A program made the position numbers and the translations under genes. From the NCBI GenBank assembly GCA_028288305.1, contig JAQBOA010000022.1, positions 62,001 through 126,000 on the forward strand: a stretch of DNA of 64,000 nucleotides. The letters run 5' to 3'. Shown here one piece after another: positions 16,981 through 27,634 of the stretch (its first letter is position 1; each line of letters starts with the position of its first letter). Source of the DNA: Mucilaginibacter sp. (lineage in GTDB: Bacteria > Bacteroidota > Bacteroidia > Sphingobacteriales > Sphingobacteriaceae). Under the pieces are notes generated by a model. That model worked only from the letters and a program-made list of their open reading frames with translations. It ran no database searches and was not told the DNA's origin.

Positions 16981-19578
16981 CTACTGATGTAAACAATTAG
17001 CAATCAACCCTGTCCAGCCGGTTTGGTGCGATGCCCCTACCCCACGGCCAGTATCGCCATCAAAGTATTCGTGAAACAAGATATAATCTTTAAAATCAGG
17101 GTCGGTTTGCATTTTGGAATAATTGTCAAAAACCGCTCTTTTACCGTCTTTATCCTTTAAAAAAATACCGGATATTCTGTTGTATAGCTCATTTGCTACC
17201 TGCTGCAAGTTCATGAAATTACCTGATCCGGTAGGGAATTCAATTTTGTAACCATCGCCATAATACTGGTAAAATTTATGCAGGCTTTCTATAAGCAAAA
17301 AATTAATGGGCATCCATATTGGGCCCCGCCAGTTGCTATTTCCGCCAAAAAGGCCGCTATCGCTTTCGGCGGGAGTATATTTAATGCTGAATTGCATGCC
17401 ATCAACACTAACGGTGTAAGGGTTATTTAAATGATATTTGGAAACAGAGCGGATACCATGCGGACTAAGAAACTCGTTTTCATCAAGCATATACTTCAAT
17501 AAACTTTTCATCCTGTACCCACGCAGCAAACTGATCAAATGTTTTCCCGTACCTTTTGTTTCGTTCCAGCGGGATACAAGTGAAGCCAGGTCAGGTCGGT
17601 TTTCAGCAAACCATTTCATACGGTTGCTGAAAATCGGATTATTAGTTATATCATCATCGTCAAGAACTTCAGCAGCAAATAAAGGTGTTAAGCCAACCAC
17701 GCTTCTTATGCGCATTTTCTGCGTGCTGTTATCAGGCAGCCGAAGCTGATCGTAATAAAATCCGTCAGTTTCATCCCAAAGACCTTCTTTATCCTGCCCG
17801 AGGCTATCCATAGCAGCAGCAATATAAATAAAGTGCTCAAAAAATTTGCTGGCTATATCCCTGTATGCGTGGTTAGTAATGGCAAGTTCGGCCGCTATCC
17901 GCAATAAATTAAGCGAATACATTGCCATCCAACTGGTACCATCTGACTGTTCAAGTTCTTCGCCCATAGGCAGCTGAGCATTTCTGTCGAACACGCCGAT
18001 ATTATCCAGTCCTAAAAATCCGCCTTCAAAAATATTATTACCAGAGGCATCTTTACGGTTAACCCACCAGGTAAAATTTAGCATGAGCTTATGGAATATC
18101 CTTTCTAAAAAATAGGTATCACCCTGTCCGTTATTTGCTGCTTTATCCTGCTGATAAATCTTCCATGTTACCATAGCATGTACAGGTGGGTTGGCATCCC
18201 CAAAGTCCCATTCGTAAGCTGGCAGCTGCCCATTGGGGTGCATATACCAATCTCTTACTAACTCAGTAAGCTGGCTTTTTGCAAAAACCATATCTACTGT
18301 TGCCAGCGGCAAACAATGAAAAGCAAGGTCCCATGATGCAAACCAGGGATACTCCCATTTGTCAGGCATAGAAATAATACTCTTTGTATTAAAATGTGTC
18401 CACTTACTGTTCCTTTTATTTAATCTTTCTTTTGGCGGGACTGGTCCGGCAGGGTCGCCATTCAGCCAGTGATTGATGTCAAAATAATAAAACTGCTTGC
18501 TCCACAACATTCCGGCAAAAGCCTGCCGTTGTACCATGCGCCGGTCAGTATCCTGATTTCCCTTCTGTATTTCTGCATAAAATTCATCGGCTTCAGCTAC
18601 CCTCGCATTAAACAAAGCATCAAAATCATCAAACCCGTTTGACGCGTTCTTTGATAACCTGAGCCGAAGCGCAACACTTTGCCTTGCGGGAACATTAATA
18701 TCGAAATTTACGCTTGCTTTAGTCCCGGTCTTCTTCGGATTTATGGTATCTGCACCGTGAACTATATAATCGTTGATACCGTCTTTATTAAATTTCCTAC
18801 CGTCATCATAATTATACAAACGATTTGTATTGGTTTCATTATTGCAAAATAATAACTCCGGCGATCCCTCGGCATTAAGCCAGAATTGCCCTAATTCTTT
18901 ATGATAAACCTCAATCACACCATGCGAATCGGCCAATAATTCAGGAACATAATTATCGTACTCCCATGCCCACGTATTACGAAACCATATCGTTGGCAGC
19001 ACATTTAAAGCGGCATCCTGGTTACCCCTGTTATGAACGGTTATCTTTATTAAAATATCTTCCTGTGTATTTTTGGCATATTCAACAAATACATCAAAAT
19101 AAGCATCATCGTTAAATATACATGTATCTATCAGCTCAAATTCGGGATCATTGCGCCCCCTTCTTTTGTTTTCATCAACCAGCCATGTATAAGGATATTC
19201 ACTTTGCGGATATTTATACAGCATTTTTTGATAAGAATGCGTTGGCGTATTATCAAGATAATAATATAACTCCTTTACATCCTCGCCATGATTACCTTCA
19301 GGATTACTTAATCCGAAATAACGTTCTTTTATGATAGGATCTTTTTTGTTCCACAACGCTAATGCAAAACAAAGTAGTTGCTCATGGTCGCATAGCCCGC
19401 CTATTCCTTCCTCGCCCCAGCGGTATGCTTTGCTGCGGGCCATATCATGATTAATGAAATTCCAGGCGTCACCGTTTTCACTATAATCTTCTCTTACTGT
19501 TCCCCATTGACGGTCACTTACATAAGGCCCCCACTTTTTCCAGGTTGGATCTTTTAGTCTTGATTGCTCTGCATTCAT
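16981..19578 (-). CDS. glucosidase, GH63/MGH1-like (alpha/alpha)6 glycoside hydrolase
   Basis: KKWGPYVSDRQWGTVREDYSENGDAWNFINHDMARSKAYRWGEEGIGGLCD, WEYPWFASWDLAFHCL, GGNSNWRGPIWMPINFLLIESL. Confidence 0.9.
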   Translation of the reverse strand: MNAEQSRLKDPTWKKWGPYVSDRQWGTVREDYSENGDAWNFINHDMARSKAYRWGEEGIGGLCDHEQLLCFALALWNKKDPIIKERYFGLSNPEGNHGEDVKELYYYLDNTPTHSYQKMLYKYPQSEYPYTWLVDENKRRGRNDPEFELIDTCIFNDDAYFDVFVEYAKNTQEDILIKITVHNRGNQDAALNVLPTIWFRNTWAWEYDNYVPELLADSHGVIEVYHKELGQFWLNAEGSPELLFCNNETNTNRLYNYDDGRKFNKDGINDYIVHGADTINPKKTGTKASVNFDINVPARQSVALRLRLSKNASNGFDDFDALFNARVAEADEFYAEIQKGNQDTDRRMVQRQAFAGMLWSKQFYYFDINHWLNGDPAGPVPPKERLNKRNSKWTHFNTKSIISMPDKWEYPWFASWDLAFHCLPLATVDMVFAKSQLTELVRDWYMHPNGQLPAYEWDFGDANPPVHAMVTWKIYQQDKAANNGQGDTYFLERIFHKLMLNFTWWVNRKDASGNNIFEGGFLGLDNIGVFDRNAQLPMGEELEQSDGTSWMAMYSLNLLRIAAELAITNHAYRDIASKFFEHFIYIAAAMDSLGQDKEGLWDETDGFYYDQLRLPDNSTQKMRIRSVVGLTPLFAAEVLDDDDITNNPIFSNRMKWFAENRPDLASLVSRWNETKGTGKHLISLLRGYRMKSLLKYMLDENEFLSPHGIRSVSKYHLNNPYTVSVDGMQFSIKYTPAESDSGLFGGNSNWRGPIWMPINFLLIESLHKFYQYYGDGYKIEFPTGSGNFMNLQQVANELYNRISGIFLKDKDGKRAVFDNYSKMQTDPDFKDYILFHEYFDGDTGRGVGASHQTGWTGLIANCLHQ

Positions 19579-20051
19579 GTGGAATTATATAATTTATGTA
19601 AGATGGCAATAATCTTCAATGGCCATTAGTTATAGGCGTAAATCTCCATAATGTTTATGGTAATTTCATTAAATGCAAAAGAGAAAGCAAAACTTTACCG
19701 TGTAGTGGTAGAACCCAAAGCTAAAAAGCAGGAAGCTCTAATGGTTTGAATAAGGATTATTACTATACTCGTAAGACAATCGCTTTTCATTTGTGCTATT
19801 GCCTATAGCATACAATAACACGACTTTCAACCCTCAAATTAATGTAAAAAAGCCGTTACGATTAAAATAAGGGCATTTTTTGCGTTTTTTTCAATTTAGA
19901 TATTGTAAAAAATACACTAAGTGAATTATGAAAGTTTAAATTTTGCATCAAAAAACGTATAACATTATGAAATATTCATAAAAATTCATTTTTATTTTAA
20001 TTATTGATAACAAACGTTTACTTTTGTTATGGATTTAAAATTTAAACAAAC

Positions 20052-20534
20052 ATGAAAAAAATATTTTTAACAATCGTAACCGCTGCTTTGTTCAGCGTAA
20101 GTGTATTTGCTGCTGATGGCGGTAAAAAAGCAAATGAGAGTTCAGCAACTGTTTCTTATGCTGTACAACAAGAGTTTATTGCAGATTTTGCAAACGCTCA
20201 AAATGTAACCTGGACTGTAACAAAAAGTTGCCAAAAGGCTGATTTTGTTATTGACGGAACTAAGAAAACAGCATTTTACAAATTAAACGGAGATTTCTTA
20301 GGAACTACTCAAGTTGTAGGATATAATGCTATCCCTGCAAAAACTCAAAAATTAATTGCCGATAGCTATAAAGGTTATGTAGCTAATAACGTTATTGTTT
20401 ATCAGGCTAACGAAGAATTAAACAGCGACATTGACCCAACTTCATACTTTGTTGATTTGAAAAACAGCGACCATGAAGTATTGGTAAGAGTAACAGGAAG
20501 TGGTAATCTTGAATTTTTTAAACAAGTAAAATAA
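20052..20534 (+). CDS. secreted PepSY-like/BLIP-like putative protein
   Basis: Signal peptide; FIADFANAQNVTWTV, TAFYKLNGDFLGTTQVV resembles small periplasmic PepSY-like proteins of Bacteroidetes. Confidence 0.6.
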   Translation: MKKIFLTIVTAALFSVSVFAADGGKKANESSATVSYAVQQEFIADFANAQNVTWTVTKSCQKADFVIDGTKKTAFYKLNGDFLGTTQVVGYNAIPAKTQKLIADSYKGYVANNVIVYQANEELNSDIDPTSYFVDLKNSDHEVLVRVTGSGNLEFFKQVK

Positions 20535-20555
20535 TAATTCCCAAAAATATTCTTC

Positions 20556-20588
20556 AAGCCATCAGCTCAAAACTGATGGCTTTTTTGT
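20556..20588 (+). terminator. intrinsic terminator after 20052..20534
   Basis: AAGCCATCAG-ctcaaaa-CTGATGGCTTTTTT. Confidence 0.85.
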
Positions 20589-20653
20589 TTTTATTTCATT
20601 AATCCAAACAACTTGGCATGGTTAAGCATTAATTAAATAAAGAATGCTTAAAA

Positions 20654-22855
20654 ATGTCAAAAACTATAATCGTATCAAACAGACTGCCAATAAAAATTTC
20701 TAAAAATAACGATGAATATAGTTTATCGCCAAGTGAAGGAGGATTAGCAACGGGTTTAGGTTCAATATACAAACGGGGGGATAATGTTTGGATTGGCTGG
20801 CCCGGCATGGAAATTATTGAAGAACAGGATAAAAATAAAGTTACGGCTCAACTTGCTGAACAAAATTTGCAGCCGGTCTTTTTATCCCAGGATGAAATTA
20901 ATGAATATTACGAAGGTTTTTCTAACGATGTTTTATGGCCGGTTTTTCATTATTATGCTTCCACCTATGCCAATTACAAAGAATCAAACTGGGATTTCTA
21001 TAAAACAGTAAATGAAAAATTTAAAGATGCCATATTAAAAATAGCCGAACCAGGTGATACTATATGGATACATGACTACCAGTTACTGTTGGTGCCTGCG
21101 TTAGTCAGAACTCACCTGCCTGATGTTTCTATCGGCTTTTTTCAGCACATTCCTTTTCCATCCAATGAAATGTTCAGGCTTATTCCATGGCGGGATGAAT
21201 TACTTGCAGGTATGCTTGGTGCGGACTTAATAGGTTTTCACACTTTTGATGATGTAAGGCATTTTTTAAATGCCGCTACCCGGCTCCTTCCTGTAACCGT
21301 CTCGTCAAATATTATCACCTATGGTGAAAGGTCAGTGGTTATTGAATCCTTTCCTATGGGTATTGATGACAAAAAATACGCATCACTACCATTAGAAAAA
21401 AGTGTACAATCACAGGCTGAGATTATAAAAGACACTTTTAAAGGTTGTAAACTGATAATTTCAATTGACCGGCTCGACTATAGCAAGGGAATATTGCAGC
21501 GTTTGCAGGCATTTGAACTTTTATTACAGCAACATGAGGAATATCATAGTAAAATAGCACTTTATATGATTGTGGTGCCTTCCCGTGACTCAGTACCTCA
21601 ATATGCACAATTACGTGATGAGATTGATAAAAGAGTAGGCAACATTAATTCGATATACCGTACTATTGAATGGAGTCCGATCCATTATTATTACCGGTCT
21701 GTACCGGTTGAACTATTATCTGCTTTATATAGTACCGCTGATGTTTGCCTGGTTACCCCGATGCGCGACGGGATGAATTTAGTAAGTAAAGAATTTGTAG
21801 CCAGCCGTATACATGATGACGGCGTTTTAATTTTAAGTGAAATGGCTGGTGCATCAAAAGAGTTGATTGACGCACTGATTGTAAATCCAAATAATACTAA
21901 AGAGGTATGCGATACCATTATAAAAGCAGTCAATATGCCATTGGAAGAGCAGCAATGGCGGATGCAAGCTATGCGGCAGATTGTGACAAAATTTAATATA
22001 TCACATTGGGTAAAGATATTTATGGACAAGCTTAAGGAGGTAAAACAATTTCAGCGCTCCATGCAAACGCGGCATGTTAGCGGTGCAACGGAGCAATCGA
22101 TTATAAATCGTTATCACAATACAAATAAACGGATCATATTTTTAGATTATGATGGTACGTTGGTTGGGTTTAGATCAGACATTGATCAAGCCAGTCCAGA
22201 CCAGGAGCTGCATTATCTTATAGATAACCTCGTTGCAGATCCGGCAAATGATGTTGTTTTAATTAGCGGTCGTAAACATGAAAACCTGGATGAGTGGTTC
22301 GGCGACAGTAAATTGTACCTTATTGCAGAACATGGTTCATGGTTTAAACAGAATAATACTACCTGGCATAAAATTTCAGGACTTAGTGACAATTGGAAAA
22401 ATGATATTTACCCGCTGATGGAAACCTATGTAGACCGTACTCCCGGATCGTTTATTGAGGAAAAAAGTTATTCACTGGTTTGGCACTACCGTAAAGCTCA
22501 AAAAGGCCTGGGAGAATTAAGAGCAAACGAACTGATGAACAACTTAAAATATTTAGCCAACGATAAAGGATTGCAGCTTTTGGCCGGAGATAAAGTACTT
22601 GAAGTAAAAAACATAGAAATAAATAAAGGAAGAGCCGCCCTTACCATTCTCGATAAAAAAAGCTACGATTTTATTCTTGCATTCGGTGACGACTATACCG
22701 ATGAAGACTTATTTAAAGCCTTGCCAGAAAGCGCAGTGACCATAAAAGTTGGCAGTAATTTATCGGCAGCTAAATTTTATTTACGTAACCCAACGGAAGT
22801 ACGCAAACTGCTGAAAAGCTTTATACAAAACATACCGGTAAATTATTCAATGTGA
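20654..22855 (+). CDS. bifunctional trehalose-6-phosphate synthase / trehalose-phosphatase (OtsA-OtsB fusion)
   Basis: GT20: NRLPIKI, GGLATGL, WIHDYQLLLVPALVR, DRLDYSKGI, RDGMNLVSKEFVAS; HAD phosphatase: IIFLDYDGTLVGF, GDDYTDEDLFKAL. Confidence 0.97.
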   Translation: MSKTIIVSNRLPIKISKNNDEYSLSPSEGGLATGLGSIYKRGDNVWIGWPGMEIIEEQDKNKVTAQLAEQNLQPVFLSQDEINEYYEGFSNDVLWPVFHYYASTYANYKESNWDFYKTVNEKFKDAILKIAEPGDTIWIHDYQLLLVPALVRTHLPDVSIGFFQHIPFPSNEMFRLIPWRDELLAGMLGADLIGFHTFDDVRHFLNAATRLLPVTVSSNIITYGERSVVIESFPMGIDDKKYASLPLEKSVQSQAEIIKDTFKGCKLIISIDRLDYSKGILQRLQAFELLLQQHEEYHSKIALYMIVVPSRDSVPQYAQLRDEIDKRVGNINSIYRTIEWSPIHYYYRSVPVELLSALYSTADVCLVTPMRDGMNLVSKEFVASRIHDDGVLILSEMAGASKELIDALIVNPNNTKEVCDTIIKAVNMPLEEQQWRMQAMRQIVTKFNISHWVKIFMDKLKEVKQFQRSMQTRHVSGATEQSIINRYHNTNKRIIFLDYDGTLVGFRSDIDQASPDQELHYLIDNLVADPANDVVLISGRKHENLDEWFGDSKLYLIAEHGSWFKQNNTTWHKISGLSDNWKNDIYPLMETYVDRTPGSFIEEKSYSLVWHYRKAQKGLGELRANELMNNLKYLANDKGLQLLAGDKVLEVKNIEINKGRAALTILDKKSYDFILAFGDDYTDEDLFKALPESAVTIKVGSNLSAAKFYLRNPTEVRKLLKSFIQNIPVNYSM

Positions 22856-22881
22856 TGAATCAGGGAATTTTGAAGAAGCTA

Positions 22882-23394
22882 CTAAATTTTCTTCTTCATT
22901 AGCAAGTCTTTCTGCCTGTCATCGCCTAATAAAAATTCATGGCTGCTAAATACTTCAAAGCCCGCGTGCTCGTAAAAGCCAATAGCTTTGTAGTTATGTT
23001 CCCATACACCAAGCCATACATAGTTAAAATTTTTATTTAACGCAACTTCAATGGCGAAATTCAAAAGTTGCTTACCTATTTTTTTACCATGATGTTCACC
23101 GGAAACATATACCCGTTCAATTTCTAAAGCATTTCTATCTTTAAATTCAGTTTGTGCGTCACCGAAGTTTAATTTTAAGTACCCTGCTAATTGATTATCA
23201 AGCATAGCAAAATAAAAATCGGAATTGGGATTGGTTAATTGCTCCAGCATATTTTGCTCCGTAAATGCTACAGAAGAATACGCCTCCATATTTGCCGGAT
23301 CATTTAAGTGAGCAAAAAAATCATAGAAAGTCTTTTTACTAAAGGCAAGCAATGTATCTGCTTCGGTAATATCAACCTTTTTTATTGTAAGCAT
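22882..23394 (-). CDS. GNAT family N-acetyltransferase
   Basis: LEIERVYVSGEHHGKKIGKQLLNFAIEVAL. Start placed at MLTIKK (23394), because upstream codons lie in an AATTTGAAGAT-type repeat. Confidence 0.88.
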   Translation of the reverse strand: MLTIKKVDITEADTLLAFSKKTFYDFFAHLNDPANMEAYSSVAFTEQNMLEQLTNPNSDFYFAMLDNQLAGYLKLNFGDAQTEFKDRNALEIERVYVSGEHHGKKIGKQLLNFAIEVALNKNFNYVWLGVWEHNYKAIGFYEHAGFEVFSSHEFLLGDDRQKDLLMKKKI

Positions 23395-23491
23395 ATAATC
23401 AATTTGAGAATTTGAAGATGTGACAATTTGAAAATTATTACTAAAGATTTTGAAGTTTAGCATCTTCAAATTAACGAATTTTCAAATTATC

Positions 23492-24082
23492 TTAATCAAA
23501 TTGTTCCTGCAAGCGGATTAACCTGTCTATCATCAGGTTTAGCTTTTCTTCTTCATTTTTAAACATCCTGGGCTTTAAATAAAAGGTGATGAATAAAAAC
23601 CATATAATTGTGGAGCCATAAGTGATCAGCTTAAAATAAACCGGCGCATTTTCCAATACCTCAATAAAATACAGGGCAAGGCCGGTGCTTATTAATAACA
23701 GAAAAAGGTAATAAAACCACCCGATAACTTTACTTCTCTTTTTTTGGTACTCTTTTAATGTATTAAGATAACCGGTTGGGTTTTGGGTAAGGTCGTGTTT
23801 GTTTAAAATGTGATAATGCCTCACTATAAGCGACAAGTACATGAGCATGGTGATTAAAATTATCAATATGCCAGCGGTAGTAGCAGGCGACCGGAAAGCA
23901 AAGAAGAAGGTTATTACAAATGCACATAAAATAAGCGCTATCATGGCTACAATACTCCAGTATAATTTGTTAGTTATACCGCGTATCCCTTTCTTCACCT
24001 GCTTTAGCGCCTCGTCCACCGAAAGCTTGTCGGTCGCTGGCTGTCCCTGCCATACCGACATTAAATGCTCAAACTCTTTCAT
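23492..24082 (-). CDS. membrane protein co-encoded with ECF sigma factor (putative anti-sigma role)
   Basis: 196 aa, four hydrophobic segments, 14-bp overlap with sigma factor gene. Confidence 0.7.
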   Translation of the reverse strand: MKEFEHLMSVWQGQPATDKLSVDEALKQVKKGIRGITNKLYWSIVAMIALILCAFVITFFFAFRSPATTAGILIILITMLMYLSLIVRHYHILNKHDLTQNPTGYLNTLKEYQKKRSKVIGWFYYLFLLLISTGLALYFIEVLENAPVYFKLITYGSTIIWFLFITFYLKPRMFKNEEEKLNLMIDRLIRLQEQFD

Positions 24083-24566
24083 AGTGGTTATATAATTCTG
24101 TTAACTTTTGTTTAATGCGATGTATCTTCACCCGCAAGTTCCCCTCTGATATCCCTGAAACCTCAGCGATTTCCGGATAAGGCACTTCATCCAAAACCAT
24201 AGTAATAATTATTCTTTCCGATTCTTCCAACTTCGATATACATTTATAAAGTAATGCTACCTGCTCATTTTTTTCAGACAACTCCTCTTTTTTATTTTCT
24301 GATATAAGTGGTGTAAGCTCATCCTTAGCCTGTCGTTTTTCTGAACGCAGATAGGTTAAACAAGTATTTACAGCAATGCGATATATCCAGGTGGAGATCA
24401 TAGCCTGGTTACGAAATTTATCAAGGTTTTGCCAAACTTTTAAAAATGTTTCCTGCAAAAGGTCGCTCGCAGCATCGTCATCACCGGTATAGCCATAACA
24501 CAAGTGGTAGATTTTTTTTGAATTGGCTTCATAAATCTTTTTAAAAGCTGCTTCTTTGTCTGCCAC
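24069..24566 (-). CDS. RNA polymerase sigma factor, sigma-70 family (ECF)
   Basis: YTGDDDAASDLLQETFLKVWQNLDKFR, STWIYRIAVNTCLTYLR, VPYPEIAEVSGISEGNLRVKIHRIKQKL. Confidence 0.95.
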   Translation of the reverse strand: MADKEAAFKKIYEANSKKIYHLCYGYTGDDDAASDLLQETFLKVWQNLDKFRNQAMISTWIYRIAVNTCLTYLRSEKRQAKDELTPLISENKKEELSEKNEQVALLYKCISKLEESERIIITMVLDEVPYPEIAEVSGISEGNLRVKIHRIKQKLTELYNHYERV

Positions 24567-24611
24567 TATCAGTTAATTTTTTATTGGTTAGATATGACTT
24601 TATATAAATTG

Positions 24612-25139
24612 TTACAACAGGTAGTCATTTTGGTAAAACCATGGGAATTTTTTTCCGGCTTCAGTCAATAACGAATTGTATTCGTGATTATAATCAAATT
24701 GAAGGTCTTCGTGCAACTTTTGTATCTGGCTACGTATTTTTTCTACTTGTCTTATCAAAATTAACCGCAAAGGTTTATAAGAAGTACGCCTGTCTGTGTA
24801 TTGCAAATAGTTATAGCAAAAATTTATAAGTAATTCAATTTCTGCCTGTTTTGAACCTATAAATTTAACGTATTTATTAATTAACCGTAAAATTTTTCGT
24901 ATGCTTTTGGCTGCTGCGTAATTTTGTGAGGGCAGCTGACTAAACATAAAACCAACCTCGGCCTTTATTTTTTCAATAAAAGCATGTTCGTTATTTGCAT
25001 CAAACAAAAGATAAGCAAGTAGCTCTTTATTTTCTTTTTTATATCTGGCAAGCCGAAGGCATAATTCAGCTAATTGCCCTTGCGACAAATGCTGTATTTC
25101 TTTTTTTATGTCCTGTAAGCCATAGGTGGTAATGCTCAT
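24612..25139 (-). CDS. hypothetical protein
   Basis: 175 aa ORF, charged and alpha-helical, no recognised family. Confidence 0.65.
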   Translation of the reverse strand: MSITTYGLQDIKKEIQHLSQGQLAELCLRLARYKKENKELLAYLLFDANNEHAFIEKIKAEVGFMFSQLPSQNYAAAKSIRKILRLINKYVKFIGSKQAEIELLINFCYNYLQYTDRRTSYKPLRLILIRQVEKIRSQIQKLHEDLQFDYNHEYNSLLTEAGKKFPWFYQNDYLL

Positions 25140-25441
25140 GGTATATTAATGGATGGCAAATTACCCAATTAAAAATAATCCAACTTTACTAATTAATTCT
25201 TTTTAGCGGCGCCTGCTGGAGTTTAAACTAATTCGTTATTGTATTTATTATATCACAAGGCTCTGATGGAGCTTAAAAGCTCTTATATTTATATATTCCA
25301 TAAACAGCTGCTCTTACCACCTTATTGCATTTGCATTGACAACGAGATACAATCGTTCTAAAATAAATTTTAATGCGTTTGCGTTTTCCTTTACGCTTTT
25401 ACTTTTCCGCATTAAGCTTTTTTACTTATTTTCGTCCAAAT

Positions 25442-26587
25442 ATGACACCCATTATTTCAAAGCTTCCAAATACAGGAACAACAATTTTTACGTTGATGTC
25501 GGCTTTGGCTAATGAAGTCGGTGCTATAAACCTTTCGCAGGGATTTCCTGATTTTGAAACCTCCCCTGTGCTGATTAAACTGGTAAATACAGCTATGAAA
25601 AAAGGGCATAACCAGTATGCTCCTATGGCGGGGGTATTGGCCTTACGTGAACAAATAGCTAAAAAGACCGAAAAACTGTACGGCGCTATTTACAATCCTG
25701 ATACAGAAATCACCGTTACTGCCGGAGGTACACAGGCCATTTTTACCGCTATAACTTCGGTTATCAATACAAATGATGAGGTGATTATTTTTGAACCTGC
25801 TTTTGATTGTTATGCACCGGCTATTAAGCTTGCAGGGGGCATTGTGAAATCATTGGAGCTGGAACCACCCAATTATCAAATTGATTGGAATATGGTAAGA
25901 AGGCTTACAAACAGTAAAACCAGGATGATTATCTTAAATTCCCCTCATAATCCTACAGCTACTATCCTAAATAAAAATGATATTGATGAATTAAGCGCAT
26001 TGGTTAAAAATCAGGATATTTTTATACTGAGCGACGAGGTTTACGAACATCTTATTTATGATGGTAAAACGCATGAGAGTATGGCACGTTATGAGGATTT
26101 AAGACCGCGGAGTTTTATTGTAGCATCCTTTGGAAAACCATTCCATGCAACCGGATGGAAAATCGGTTATTGTATGGCACCTGCCTTTCTAATGCAGGAA
26201 TTTAGAAAAGTACATCAATTTTTGGTGTTTAGCGTTAATTCACCAATACAACACGCTATTGCTGAATATTTGAAAGATGAAAATACTTATTTAAGTCTCC
26301 CTGCATTTTTTCAGGAAAAACGTGATTATTTCCGTGAGGGACTTAAAGAAACAAAATTTGAACTTTTACCCTCGTTTGGATCTTATTTTCAGTCGGTAAA
26401 GTATGACAAGATAACAGATGAAAAAGACTGCGACTTTGCGTTACAGTTAACAAAAGAAATTGGAGTTGCAGCGATACCTACTTCAGTATTTTATAGTAAA
26501 GGTACCGATTATAAAGTTTTGCGGTTTTGTTTTGCGAAAAAGCAAGAAACTCTGGACAAAGCCATTGAAAGATTAATCAAAATATGA
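25442..26587 (+). CDS. methionine aminotransferase-like PLP enzyme (YbdL type)
   Basis: MTPIISKLPNTGTTIFTLMSALANEVGAINLSQGFPDF, NSPHNPTATI, SDEVYEHLIYDG, SFGKPFHATGWKIGY. Start moved to the ATG at 25442. Confidence 0.93.
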   Translation: MTPIISKLPNTGTTIFTLMSALANEVGAINLSQGFPDFETSPVLIKLVNTAMKKGHNQYAPMAGVLALREQIAKKTEKLYGAIYNPDTEITVTAGGTQAIFTAITSVINTNDEVIIFEPAFDCYAPAIKLAGGIVKSLELEPPNYQIDWNMVRRLTNSKTRMIILNSPHNPTATILNKNDIDELSALVKNQDIFILSDEVYEHLIYDGKTHESMARYEDLRPRSFIVASFGKPFHATGWKIGYCMAPAFLMQEFRKVHQFLVFSVNSPIQHAIAEYLKDENTYLSLPAFFQEKRDYFREGLKETKFELLPSFGSYFQSVKYDKITDEKDCDFALQLTKEIGVAAIPTSVFYSKGTDYKVLRFCFAKKQETLDKAIERLIKI

Positions 26588-26704
26588 TTAATCCGTAGTC
26601 CATTATAGCTTTGTATTTTTGTAGCTTGCGATTGTTTAACTATAGATTAATTATTCCGAATGGACCCTATGCACTATAATTACTAAACCATACGTTAAAG
26701 AATT

Positions 26705-27484
26705 ATGGATAATCTTAAAATAACTGTATTCCAGGCATATCTTTTTTGGGAAAACATTGATAAAAATCTTCAAAATATTTCCACAAAATTAGCGGGTATC
26801 CGCGAAAAAACGGATCTCATTATTTTACCGGAAATGTTTAATACTGGTTTTTCTATGAATGCCGAAAAACTGGCTGAGCCAATGGGCGGTAAAACCATGA
26901 AATGGATGCATAAAATTGCTAAAGAAAATAATTGTGTGGTTACCGGCAGCATCATTATCAAGGAAAATGATCATTATTATAACCGTTTAATATGGATGCG
27001 CTCTGATGGCAGCTATGAACGTTATGATAAACGACACCTTTTTGCTTTGGGAAATGAGCATGAAACTTACACCGCCGGCAATAAAAAGCTTATTGTTGAA
27101 TTAAAGGGTTGGAAAATTTGTCCAATGATATGTTACGATCTTAGGTTTCCGGTGTGGCTTCGTAATGTTAACGGCGAATACGATCTGTTGCTTATTGTTG
27201 CAAATTGGCCTGAACGCCGCATTGCACATTGGTACACATTAATTAATGCCAGGGCCATTGAAAACCAGGCTTATGTAATAGGCGTTAACCGTGTTGGTCA
27301 TGATGGTAATGAGGTTTATCATTCCGGGGATTCTACAGGTGTTGACCCTAATGGTAAGGTGCTTTATCATAAAAAGGACGAAGAGGACCGGTACACACTT
27401 ACACTTATAGCCAGTGAAATATCAAAAACCAGGAAGGCATTGCCTTTTTTAAAAGATGCGGATGAATTCAACATATTTGTCTGA
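26705..27484 (+). CDS. omega-amidase-like nitrilase family hydrolase (YafV type)
   Basis: Glu-Lys-Cys triad: ILPEMFNTGF, YDKRHLF, PMICYDLRFPVWLRN. Confidence 0.93.
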   Translation: MDNLKITVFQAYLFWENIDKNLQNISTKLAGIREKTDLIILPEMFNTGFSMNAEKLAEPMGGKTMKWMHKIAKENNCVVTGSIIIKENDHYYNRLIWMRSDGSYERYDKRHLFALGNEHETYTAGNKKLIVELKGWKICPMICYDLRFPVWLRNVNGEYDLLLIVANWPERRIAHWYTLINARAIENQAYVIGVNRVGHDGNEVYHSGDSTGVDPNGKVLYHKKDEEDRYTLTLIASEISKTRKALPFLKDADEFNIFV

Positions 27485-27634
27485 AATAAGACTTAAGAAT
27501 GAACAGAATCTGATTCAATAAAATTCAATATAGCAGACAGCATCCTGAAAATCCTTTAATCCTGTAATCCTGATTCAGACAATAAAAAAATATTAATTTC
27601 ACTATAATCAAACGCCAACAACCTTACTAAGCCA

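Noticed and set aside
16767-17003. Minus-strand 78-aa ORF after the GH63 gene
   Set aside because: Made of two repeat types (GCAATGACA-type and CGGACTTT-type); no protein-like features.
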